Shown here piece by piece: positions 24,325-34,913 of a stretch of 64,000 nt of DNA. Source of the stretch: Selaginella tamariscina. Its lineage: Eukaryota; Streptophyta; Lycopodiopsida; Selaginellales; Selaginellaceae. A model generated the notes under the pieces. The model did no database searches. It saw only the letters and a list, made by a program, of their open reading frames with translations, and was not told where the DNA came from. The translations under genes were made by a program, and so were the position numbers. The stretch spans positions 27,501-91,500 of the forward strand of contig PUQB01000462.1 of assembly GCA_003024785.1 (NCBI GenBank), written 5' to 3'. Numbering within the stretch: position 1 is the first letter of the stretch; each line of letters begins with the position of its first letter.

Positions 24325-24511
24325 TTGAAAATGCATTTAATTTCCCACTCAAATTCAGATCTGGTTCTTTCTCCGGCAAGGGTTTCTTCATTTCTGTATT
24401 TTCACTCTTTAGATCTTCTTTTTTTTCTTTATAGTGATCCTCTCAGGAGCGAGATTAAATTGGGTGCTATTCTTTATAGGAAAGCACGGCGCCTTCAGTG
24501 CTGTTTACAAG
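24325..24511 (+). CDS. Possible 5' exon of the transposase-like gene
   Basis: CT-rich leader-like sequence changes to a stretch able to encode GKHGAFSAVYK, directly followed by a strong donor GTAAGTATT at about 24512. If spliced to the acceptor TGTGCAG at about 25487, the first intron of the transposase-like gene would contain palindrome array 2. The frame and start are not certain. Confidence 0.35.
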
Positions 24512-24675
24512 TAAGTATTATAAACTAATTTAAAAATACTTATAAAGATTCACTCTCTTACATTCTCTCTTAAAATTACAATTTAGGGGTTACGAATGCA
24601 TTAGATATAATATATTCCGTTAGGATTTATCCCGTTTAAATATCCTTTTAACTTAATATTCTAGGTTAACCGGGG

Positions 24676-25342
24676 TGCGGATTAAATCCGCCATTTCTTT
24701 TTCGCCTCTTCGAAGAGGTGGCGGGATTAATCCCGCCGATAACCTTCTCAACTGATGAAGAGTTACCAGAATTTATTAGAAAGAGTTGTCGGCGGGATTA
24801 ATCCCGCCAACCATTTTAGGAGGCAGGGAAGGGGTGGCAGGATTAATCTCGCCACCACATCCCTGTTTTAAGGATTTGGGGACAGGATTATCCCGAGATC
24901 TCTTTGAAATCATAGTTTTGGAGAGAGTTATGTGCGGGTTTAATCCCCGCCACCCATTCCCGTCGTAAGAATTGTGGGCGGATTAATCTCGCCTTGGACT
25001 CCCTCCGACAAGGAAGAGCCGGCGGGATTAATCCGCCGCCTCTTCCTCCTCGGGGGAGTCCGACGGATTAATCCGCCGACTCTCTCCGAAGGGGTTGAGT
25101 CGGGGCGGATTAATCTCGCCGGACTCCCTTCCTCGTCGAAGAGAGTCGACGGGATTAATCCCGTCGGACTCCCCCGAGGAGAAGAGCGGCGGGATTAATC
25201 CCGCCGGCTCTTCCTTGTCGGAGGGAGTCCAAGGCGGATTAATCCCGCCGACTCTCTCCGAAGGGGTTGAGTCGGCGGCGGGATTAATCCCACCCGACCG
25301 TTCCTCGTCGGAGGGATTCGTGGCGGGATTAATCCCGCTCAT
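24676..25342. repeat. Palindrome array 2 (GGCGGGATTAATCCCGCC)
   Basis: About 15 copies of the 18-bp palindrome with a rather regular 40-51-bp period, and one longer gap. Exact copies start at 24720, 24791 and 25188. At 25148-25165 the sequence GACGGGATTAATCCCGTC carries matched changes on both arms, so the palindrome is kept. The spacers form a larger inverted repeat: 24996-25090 is broadly the inverse of 25130-25222, centred near 25110. A 25-bp spacer beginning ACTCTCTCCGAAGGGG is repeated directly at about 25078 and 25253. The array ends about 145 bp before the first conserved exon of the transposase-like gene. Confidence 0.9.
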
Positions 25343-25486
25343 CAGTTGTATTAATCAAACATGAGATATTATCTCTAAACATAATTATGTATTATTGCAT
25401 ATGCATATTATTAAGTAACCGTAATTCAGATTTCTTAAAATATTGCATAAACAGATATCAATAATAATACAATTATTTATGTGCAG

Positions 25487-28400
25487 GACAATATGTTTAA
25501 TACTGGAGATAAAGTATGTCTTCTTCGGAACAACGAGATAGTTGGCACTGGAACTGTGGAAGTTCGAGATAATAATGCTCATGTCACAATATTGCCCAAG
25601 GATCTTGTGTGTACGTATGGGTGAACACCATTTACAAGCATGTTGAGGTTCTGGAATGGAATTGAGGAGGGTTCTTCTGTATTGTGGAATTTGGATGAAG
25701 TCAAGGCTGACACAGAATATGCAGAGTCACAAACAAATAGTAGCACGAGTTTACCAGATGATGGCTTGCCTGCTGTGATGGATGAGGTGATTCTCTTTCT
25801 CGTGAGATTGAAGTCGGAAGGGCATCATCACAGCTATAAATCCAATGGAAACAGTGTCAGAAGAGAAACTAGGGTCCGACTTCGTGGGTGTAGTTGTGAC
25901 AGAGGTTTCACCTAATGGCACATTGTATCCTGGATCCCTCGTGAGGTGGCGCATCTGAATTAAGACGGCAAGATGTTCAACATATTCTGGGTTGGATTTC
26001 AATAATAACAACCGGAAAGAACAACTCATATTTGAAGAGGTTCCTTGCATTGGTCTATTGTAAGAAAAAGGCGATTCATGGGTTGTAGATCTTCCCCTGC
26101 AAGTTTCAGCAAGAGGTAAAGATGGATCTTACATCTTCCGAAAGTGTTACGCAGCATTTCCATGATTGACTATTGCAAGAAGAAGTGTTGTCAGATGGCA
26201 AACCGGAATGAAATTACCCAATGTAGACATGTTTTTCGTATGCTCACCAAAAGCAAAGGCATGAGTTTGTATATGCTGCACTAACTGGGTGTATTGAGGA
26301 ATGGCCTCGGACACAGGTTATCAGAGTACATCCATGGTATTTAATAAGGTGGCCATCTGCTTCAAAGCTTGGTACAGTATATACGGATCCAAAGACCACG
26401 TTCTACGTCGGAGGGATGAGTGCTAGATGGAGCGCGAACCTCAAGTACATGGGAACACTCGCTTGGTCAAAACCCGCTCTCACACATGGCAGCCATAGAG
26501 ATACTCAAGGCTTTGTGGAAGCAAATGCAGACAGGATGCCTCACAAATGCCGAACCACAAATGCAGGGGTCAGGGAAAATTCAAGGTTTTGCCTTCAATC
26601 TACACTCAATTGAAGTTGTGTGAACATGTGAACAAGTCCCTCAGTTTGATGGGGCTCCAACAATCTGCACTGGTACTTCAACAACATATGGAATACTCAT
26701 TTTAAGGATGTGAGATTGCAAAACACTCTAGCTTTTCCAAGTGTGACACTTGTACATCATTGAAGGCTGCAGAGGCTTGTGCAAAAACCTTGGTGGAGAT
26801 CACTGCCATTCAAAAGAAGATGGAGGCCCACATGATTGCACAACAAACTTGCCGGTCTCAGTACTATGCACACCGCATGCTTCTGGGTCACACCCATTAG
26901 AGTACCTGTGCTTGATCCATGACAAGATGGATCATTCAAAGACCAGCATTCCAAAGCTTTGCAACACCAAAGTGCCTTGAAAATGTCATGAAACTTCCGA
27001 TTTTATTGACAGGTGTGCTAACACATGGACACGGTTGTGAGTCATATGGACACTTTTCACTTCCACATTGGTCTAGCGACTCTAATTTCACTATTGGGTC
27101 ATTAGCCATGTGTTTTTAGAAACCTTGAAGCCCACTACAGACAAGTCCTATCAGTGATCTCAAAGTGAAGAAACAACACCTTCACCTTTACATAATGCTC
27201 TCATGAACACGTCTGCACTTGAGGCTACTTGGGAATATGAGAGGCATTGTCAACAGCCTGCACAGAAAATAGATGGCCCTGTTGAGAGTTCTGGTTCAGT
27301 GGAGGGATCTAGCTCAAATAGTGTACATGTGTCCTCAACATCAAATAAGCTTCCTCGTCATTTGCTTTTACAGATGGATAATTGTGCAGGCGAGAATAAA
27401 AATAGGTAAATCATTTACTTAAGGGTTTCTCAAGCTCATACTTACTTTTATTTTCTAGATATGTGCTAGCATACTTGTCAATGCTTGTTGCCAAAGGTGT
27501 GTTTGAAACAATCACGCTCAGTTTCCTTATGTTGGTCACACTCATGAAGATATTGATGCGTTCTTCAGCAAGGTCTCCAACTCTACAAAAAGGACAAGTG
27601 CACTTACTTACCGCATATGATGAATCTTTTGAAAATTGCATCTCCAAAAAAAGTTGTGCTTTGCTTGTGACTGAGGTGCCAGACTTCAAAAAAATTTCTC
27701 AAGGTATATAAAAGAAGGGAGTGATTCTTTTAGTGTGGTCACCTTGTGAGGTTAATGCTCTTTAAAAAGTGGAGAGGATGGAAAGTCACTTCTCCCAGAA
27801 GGACAACCAGACCCTATTCCATTGAGTGCCCAGCTCAAGGAACAAGAGGTTATTATTGATGGCATCAAAAATATGTGGCATGGGTTCAAAAATCGATGCC
27901 AAAGAATTCTGATAAGGCAACTGGTTACTCAGAACTATATAAGCATGTGGTCGACTATTGGGAGACTGTTGTTCGAGAGTTGGAAGGGCCTACTGTCACA
28001 AGTACAGAATTGCAACACCCTTTCTGGCCTAAAACAAGTGGCGAGAGGAGATTGAAATGACATCACTGAGCATAGATGACATAGAAGCCAGTAGTGATGT
28101 GGAAGTGCAAACCCCACACTTTGTTGGACAAAGGAACCAAAAACCTAAAGCATACTTTGATTGTGCTAGGATCTTCAAAAACTAATGATGGTTCTCATTA
28201 CTCCAGATGCGTCATATAATCAGCCTATTTGGATGGGTCAAATTATCGACACACCTGAAGTAATCACACAAAATAGTATTGTTAAGGTTGCATAGTTCAA
28301 ACCACAAAAAAGGCGACACGAGAAGGAGAGCGAAAGATATAAAGGATGCCTAGAGAAAATATGGTCTCTCAATCAAAAAGACCCAGCATGTTTTATAAAT

Positions 28401-28487
28401 GTTAAATCCATTCGATATGGGTGGATGTCAAGAAGCGTTGATAAAGTCACGATTAAACAAAACTGCAAGGGAATGTATGTTTTCTGA
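25487..28487 (+). CDS. DUF7869-type transposase-like protein, multiple frameshifts
   Basis: After a TGTGCAG acceptor the N-terminus encodes NTGDKVCLLRNNEIVGTGTV, a small domain often found at the start of plant transposase-like proteins. Later blocks in several frames match a large family of plant and algal mobile-element proteins (DUF7869): YCKKKCCQMANRNE, FSKCDTCTSLKAAEAC, SQYYAHR, LCLIHDKMDHSKTSIPK, GVLTHGHGCESYGHFSLPHW, SDSNFTIGSLA, LQMDNCAGENKNR, YVLAYLSMLVAKGVFETITL and a block that would read VGHTHEDID-FFSK with a frame change. A GT-AG intron splits ENKNR from YVLAYL (about 27406-27459). Candidate catalytic acids are D in HDKMD, D in QMDN and E/D in HEDID. The tail ends with RYGWMSRSVDKV and a stop at 28485-28487. 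At least five frameshifts make this copy inactive as written. Confidence 0.6.
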
Positions 28488-28869
28488 AGCTTAAAGCAAT
28501 TTATATTTATAAAATATATCATATATTTAATATTCATAATTATTATAAACTCTTTAATAATAGTACCAAATTGTATATACTTAACTATATAAATTTAAAA
28601 AATGATATGGAAGATTGACTATATTATTATAGGATTTTATATATATATTTACTACAAATTTTTAATTAATTAATGTTATATTTTAATATTAATATTTTAA
28701 TAACAACATCATATTTATATAATGTACCTCTTATGCTCTTCCTTAATTGTTATATTAGGCAATATATTATATAATTTAATACCTTCTACTTTTATAATGT
28801 TATTAATTTTTGTTCAATGAATGCTATAATTTTAAAGGGTAGAATACAAAATAGAATATTAAAGAATAT

Positions 28870-28997
28870 TCTCTTTTCAATATATATTCTAAAGAATATT
28901 CCTTTAATATTAGAAAATACTAATTAAATAGTTAAAATTGCTAATTATTAGGAAATGGGACTATAGCCATGCCCATTTTAGTTACAACTTGCATTAT
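28870..28997 (-). repeat. Right terminal inverted repeat of the large element
   Basis: Ends with ATGCCCATTTTAGTTACAAC (28969-28988) and TTGCATTAT. The preceding ~115 bp, with ACTAATTAAATAGTTAAAAT and GGACTATAG blocks, match 63058-63171 well in the same orientation. They match the left end inverted. Confidence 0.68.
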
Positions 28998-31174
28998 GGT
29001 TCCAGGTACTTAGACTACCCATTGGAATTTACATGCATGTAGATTCCTATAATAAATAATCATATTAATTATGTGCATACATACATAAACAGTTTAAAAT
29101 ATGTTACACATAAAAATTATTTAAACTAAAGAAGAAAGTGTTAAAAACCTTAGTGAAATCATCTTTTTGTATAAGTGTATTTTTAAAGTGTTAAAAACCA
29201 ATGAAATAAATTCAAAGATAAACAATTCTTTGTTTTTTGGTTAGGTTAGAGAAACTTAAGGTGTTTGAAAAGACTAATCTTCTTAATTTAAATAATTATA
29301 TGTATAAACATATATACTAGAGATATATAGAAATGTATTCTTATACAAAGCCTTAGTGAAATGTATATCTCTTTATAGGTTAATACTATATATATTATTT
29401 TTTAGTGTACTGTATAGTAATATACCTACACAATTCCAAACGTTTTCACTTACTCATTTCAAATTATTTAATAAATTTTCATAAGAACTCTTTTTTACAT
29501 ATAGAACTCCCTTTTTTTTTTTAATTTAATCAGAATTAGACTATAGAAAAAAATAAAAAATATTTCTAAGGCACATTTACACTAGTAACTATGTTTATTT
29601 AATGTTTATTTTCTTTAGTAGAAAATTGCATTTGCACTCTAATATTTAGTACGGAAGACTTTTTAAAAGTATGTATGAACTCTTAGTAAATTAATAAAAT
29701 AAGGTTAAGCCCATATAATATGCCTTCAAAATATTTAATATAATAATTAATTTTATTTATTTTTATTATATTTTATAAGACTAGAGACAACATACAATAA
29801 ATACCTAAATTTGAAATAAATTTGTATTCAAAATCAGGATTTATATATATATAAAGTATTCTTCACCATAAGGTTTGGTAAAGAATTAGTCACATTAGCA
29901 TATACATTAAGTATTACCCTTCATGTGAAAATTTATTCAATCGTAATGACTAAATATACTCATTTCCAAAGTGATAACTTTATCTCGTAAACATATTGAA
30001 CATCTTATTCTTACAAACTAAGATTTATATATGTAATGTTTAAATAAAAGGATGGAGCTAAATTAAAATATGTTTTCTATTAAACTAATAAAAAGTTTTA
30101 ATTTATTATCTTGGATAAATATGCTAATAAATTGATTATAATTGATTAAAATATTTTGATTAATAAATTCATAAACTTAAATTGAACATCCTAAATAAAT
30201 ATTTGCATATTACAAATCATTCTATTGTGTGATCTTATTTCTTTTACACCATCAACATGTTATATTTTATACAACTAATTAAAATTAATATTTTAAGCCA
30301 ATGTCTTTGATGTTGAATATGTCTTCAATGTAAAAGACACATTTTAGATTTTTTAATTACATGTTAGCAATGTTGCTTATATACATTGAGTATGCCATTT
30401 AATATTTTGATATGGTTCTTAATATTAAAAATTGTGTATCATGTTTCCTTACATTTAATACACTTTATCCTCTTTTATGCGGAGAATTTTTTTTTTTTTT
30501 CTTTTATATCATAATATAACACAGAATCATTAATATCTTTGATTAATTTAAAATCAATCATTTCAAACAATAGTATTCATAATAAAAGAGCATAAATATG
30601 CAAATTTATTAGAACACAACAATTTAGTTTCTTTTTATGACTGATAATAATATCTAATAATTATGAATAAATTTTTTAACAGTTTGAGAGTATTACATAA
30701 TTAGTAAATTATGTTTCTTGATTTGTTTTACTTGTTCCAGACATGTGTCAAAGTCTTTTTAAAATTTCATATTTCAATGTAAATTTTCTTCTTTAAAATT
30801 CTTAAAACTCATGCACAACAACACGAACTCACTCCAAATCATAGTATATACAACATGCTCTATACAAAATATTACAAACACTAAGTCTTATTTTGTATTA
30901 TATTTATATTGGTTTTACTGAATATATTATTTCTTCATTTCATTATCTCACATTAATCAAAGTAGTAAAAACTAATAATATAACATGCTATTAAGATTAC
31001 ATCGGTTTAGAACAAACTAATAATATACATACTCCAATTCAAAATGAACATTGGGCCTCGTAAACGTCGGTGTTCTATAAAAATGTCAAATTCATTATTG
31101 TAGTAATTAGTTATTGTTAATATAATAAAAAATTCTACAATAGTGCAGATTCCTGCTTCTCCCCTCTTTTAAAT
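28998..31174. other. AT-rich intergenic region
   Basis: More than 2 kb of AT-rich DNA with short poly-T runs (for example 29510-29522 and 30487-30500). I see no coding region, RNA gene or clear repeat. Confidence 0.45.
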
Positions 31175-31504
31175 GTGTTCACTTTTGATTCATCACATCA
31201 ATTTTTAGCCCACTCACAGTTTAAGTTTGGACTTATGATCACTGGACACGATTTGAAAGGTGTCATGAACTCTGTTCAATGCAAATTCTATGTACACGTT
31301 GGTTGTGAAGAGCATGATGGTACTGATAACATCCAATATTATTCAGTGCCATTCTGCAAGGAGAATTACCGCGGTCGTAACGAACTGAATGGGAGTAAGA
31401 ATGTGTACCTAAACAACGTGGGCAAGGAGCTCAACTTCACCATCCAATCGTTGAACAGATCCTTGGTGACACGTTCTTCACCCGTAAGACAACGAGGAGG
31501 ATGA
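31175..31504 (+). CDS. Orphan ORF fragment with zinc-finger-like spacing
   Basis: A ~110-residue open frame with normal-looking composition in AT-rich DNA. It contains NSVQCKFYVHVGCEEHDGTD and YYSVPFCKENYRGRNEL, vaguely like the C-x2-C...H motif of uncharacterised eukaryotic mobile-element proteins, in which a short Cys-rich block is followed by a basic segment. There is no convincing start context (the frame opens with a non-ATG codon), and no partner exon. It could be a remnant of a transposon protein. I do not recognise it with confidence. Confidence 0.3.
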   Translation: MFTFDSSHQFLAHSQFKFGLMITGHDLKGVMNSVQCKFYVHVGCEEHDGTDNIQYYSVPFCKENYRGRNELNGSKNVYLNNVGKELNFTIQSLNRSLVTRSSPVRQRGG

Positions 31505-31684
31505 CGATAATGAGCCAAGCACTAAGAGGAACGTGATAAAATGGTTCAAGCTATAACCATATGGTTCTTATTCATAACATTAAATTTAATTTCATTATAA
31601 ACAGCAATTCCGAGAACATAATTAACGATTAAGTAATCAAGTTTAATCGTCAATTAAGAGTCAGTGTTTGTAAAGTGCGTTTAC

Positions 31685-32933
31685 TCAGCCTCTGAGACAA
31701 ATATATGTTCAAGTATTTCTCGAATGTCAATGCAGCGTATTGTGCTGGATGCTGTTCATCCACAAGCTGAGGAAGAGGTTTAATTAATTCATTCGTGGGA
31801 GGGTAAAAAAACTCGCAAATGAAAACCTCGTCTTATTGGAGTTTGCATGCCTCTATGTTCTACGCTCTTGTACCTAACTGTTACTCAAAATCTGGAAAAA
31901 TATACATAGTTATATATATCCATGCATGTATATATATCTGATGACTAACACTCATCATATATGTATATACATGTATGTTGGTAGAAATATAAATATACAA
32001 AATCTTCATATCTCGTCTTCTTACCTAATGACACACACACCACACACACATATTGAACAGATAAATGCATGTGTGTATGAGTGCGTAGATACACAGACAT
32101 ATACAACTTACATGCATAAGCATGTGGGCAACTTCAAACAGTATTTATGTACGTTGTACGTGTGTATGTATATAGGAATCTATAGATGCGTAGAACATAG
32201 GTTGTTTCATTTAACTACCAACTTTAATATGCATAACTGTGTGGAGAGAGAGGGAGAGAGAGTACCTGTAGCTGATCACCAAGGTTGACAACGAGGGAAT
32301 TTGGGATAGGTTTAACAGTAACCCAGGAGTTGAACTTCTTCACTTGCAAGCCTTGTACTTGGTTCATCAAGAGCACAGTAATCAAACCTGGATCACAATG
32401 GGGACGTACTCCAAGAACAAGATGAGGCTCCGGACACGGTAGATACCTGTTGATAAGCAACGATTGTTCTAGATGTGAAACTGTACTCTCAACACAGCCC
32501 GCTTCTAGCCCCAGTCCCTGTGATATGAGTGATATCATGGTTAAAGCCAGAGCACGTACTTGCTCACAATACTCCTTCACTGCATTCCTGTGTTAACTTC
32601 ACTGTTTAGTATATACTCTCCCTCCTCTCTCTCTCTCTCTCTCATGTGTGGATATATGTAGGTAGTACTAAAGCCCCATCCCTACAGTTCCAGCAAAACC
32701 TCCTACGAGAAGCCAAAGTTTATATGCCCGGACTCCAGGTCCTTAACCGCATGGCCAAGGAAGCCCCATAACTCAGGCTACTTCTATCAATTAATGTAGC
32801 TAGCTTAAACTCGTTTACACACAAATATAATTACTATGAAGATATAGCGAGCTTTTAGACGCACGCACGCACCACTTAGAATAGAATGGGTCTATTATGG
32901 TATATATGTGTGTGTGCGTGCGTGCGTGTATGT

Positions 32934-32964
<31 letters not shown>

Positions 32965-33666
32965 GAGAGAGACCAGAAGGTGAAAACTCTGAGCTGCTGT
33001 TACAACTACATGCATTCAATGATACCATGACATATGCATAAGATATCTAATATGTATTAATCTACTGGTATCTATAGCTGATGGTAAGTTTTACTTGTTT
33101 ATAATATTTAGTTTTCATAGCTATACTACATATATACTATCAATATAGAGTATAAGCATGCACACACACAACCTGAGTAAATGAGGAGAGGCGGGGAATG
33201 CGTTTAAGACATCTTCAGTGAGAGGATAACACTTCAGCATGTCCAAGAAATCCCTCCAATCTTGAACACCATTACTATCGAACTGAAGGCCATATCTAAT
33301 TCCACTCATAGTCTTACTCGGTTCTGCACTGAAGTACTTCATTCTCTCTTCCATGGGAAGCTCAAAAAACTCTTCTGCAACCTGTATGCAACAGTGTGTG
33401 TGCGTGTGAGGTATGTGTAGAAACATGATCTGGTAAGATATTTTCTAATGTATATCTACATATCTGCGATAGTCCATAACTGATGTAAAATATCTATATC
33501 AGATAAAAAATATAGTTTATACATATATCATCTGTAGTTTATATATTTGCTATATATGAATGATGAATGTATCTATCTATCTATATATATCAGCAGTGTA
33601 TAATTAACTACAATTTATATACCTCTATACGTAGATATCTTCGTTCAGTAGTGGGGATTTATATAC

Positions 33667-33708
<42 letters not shown>

Positions 33709-33989
33709 CCACATACTTACCTGCATAATATTATTGATGCTTTCCTCGCAAACATCATGGTTAAGCACATGAAAGAATCCCCATTCCTTGCAAGCTTGGT
33801 CGATTTCTCCAACAATTCGACTTCTACCTTCATCACTTTGAATATCTGATAAATCTATGACTGGGATATCAATATCAGTTATACAAGTTGAATGTGATAA
33901 ACCATTCGGAAACATACATATTTTTCTGGAACTTTAGCAACTCTCTTCTCCACTAGTCTTGGAACTGATCTCTCTTTTATATGATGCAT
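31685..33989 (-). CDS. 2-oxoglutarate/Fe(II) dioxygenase (DOXC class), fuller copy
   Basis: Four exons (33989-33721, 33381-33173, 32587-32266, 31891-31685) joined by GT-AG introns. The N-terminus RSVPRLVEKRVAKVPEKYV and DIPVIDLSDIQ, CKEWGFFHVLNHDV, MSGIRYGLQFDSNGVQDWRD and GVRPHCDPGLITVL (iron ligands HxD) follow. Then come SWVTVKPIPNSLVVNLGDQL and the last exon with the third ligand near VEHR and RFSF as the RxS cosubstrate motif. This is the plant specialised-metabolism class that includes flavonol synthase and jasmonate or auxin oxidases; the substrate cannot be told. The last exon needs two or three single-base frame corrections, and a frame change also occurs near 33915. The start at 33989 (MHHIKERS) gives the usual N-terminus; 33915 is an alternative. 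It is the inverted partner of the broken copy at 9660-11431. Confidence 0.75.
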
Positions 33990-34169
33990 CTTTTCGCGCT
34001 ATGTAACTACAGTATATGTGTATCCCACGCATATATGTGGTGTGTATATCGCGTGCATCTACATACACTGTGTAGTGAGGTCCACACGATTGTCACCCTC
34101 GCATAGCCATACGTTAGCGTTTACACATTCACGATGTGCAGATATTATCCTATATTATTTTGATAGGTG

Positions 34170-34830
34170 TTCATGATATTATGGTATATTCTCTTTAAAC
34201 TTTGGCATATTACAGTAAAAAGAGTCTATTACCTTACATCAGCCCATTAAATGGGAGCTGTCCAGCAAAATGTCGCAATCTCCTTTACCTGTACTGCATT
34301 ATATATGTGTAAGTACACCATCTCACGCGCGCACACACAAGCGGACTAGCAGAAAGAGACGTCTTTAACACTTTACAACCTTTATGTCGACGTGTTACAT
34401 AAACACATACATGTATGTATTGTAAACATATGTATTATTGCCTGTATGAAGGCCTCATGCTATACATATTAATGTACTATACGTACATCTGTGTATAAGT
34501 GTGTGTGTGTGAGTGAGAGAGAGAGAGGATCTGCCAGGAGAATACTAAATTAACCTCCAAGATATGATACAGTCTCTCTCGTGTAACATGCGTACACATA
34601 CATATATGATATCCATATAAGAAAGAAAACCAGCTACATGCATGTGTATATACGTATGTTTATACAAATACGCATACACGCACACATGTCATATATATTA
34701 AAACTTAGTTATGCAGGAGCTAAGCGGTCCTTTGTATGGAGTTTTTCTAATCTTCCGTTTAGTCTTAAATATATTTAATAAACATGTACGTACTATATCC
34801 TATATTTCCAAATATAACCTACATAATTAC
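34170..34830. promoter_or_regulatory. Upstream region of the dioxygenase gene, third copy of the duplicated promoter block
   Basis: Matches arm B (11487-12035) in the same orientation: ACATCAGCCCATTAAATGGG near 34234, GTCCAGCAAAAT, a GTATGAAGGCCTCATGCTAT block and the AATGTACTATACGTACATCTG block. It lies immediately 5' of the dioxygenase start. At 34711-34766 it includes a decayed copy of the end of the topoisomerase coding sequence (GCAGGAGCTAAGCGGTCCTT). Confidence 0.7.
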
Positions 34831-34866
34831 CCATGGACATGTAGGCACGTGCACGCATATCTTGCT

Positions 34867-34908
<42 letters not shown>

Positions 34909-34913
34909 CTTAC

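Larger units (their letters stand above)
14513..28997. mobile_element. Large DNA transposon-like element with terminal inverted repeats, three genes and two palindrome arrays
   Basis: The left end reads GTTGTAACTAAAGTGGGCAT (14521-14540). The right end is its near-exact inverse, with TTTTAGTTACAAC closing at 28988. The match covers about 30 bp (14513 to about 14542 against 28968-28997) with three mismatches, and weaker similarity continues inward through AT-rich sequence for about 100 bp. A third copy of the right end lies at 63050-63171. Inside are an FCP1-like gene (-), a ParB/methylase-like gene (-), palindrome array 1, tandem repeats, palindrome array 2 and a DUF7869 transposase-like gene (+). 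I could not fix a target-site duplication, so exact ends are uncertain by several bases. The superfamily is not one I can name. Confidence 0.68.

Noticed and set aside
19673..25342. CRISPR array (short palindromic repeats with ~26-bp spacers)
   Set aside because: Geometry is similar, but the host is a plant, the repeats vary, the spacers are related to each other and partly inverted, and no cas genes exist here.
14513..28997. Endogenous giant-virus or other viral insertion
   Set aside because: No capsid, polymerase or packaging gene is visible; the inverted ends and transposase-like gene explain the segment better.
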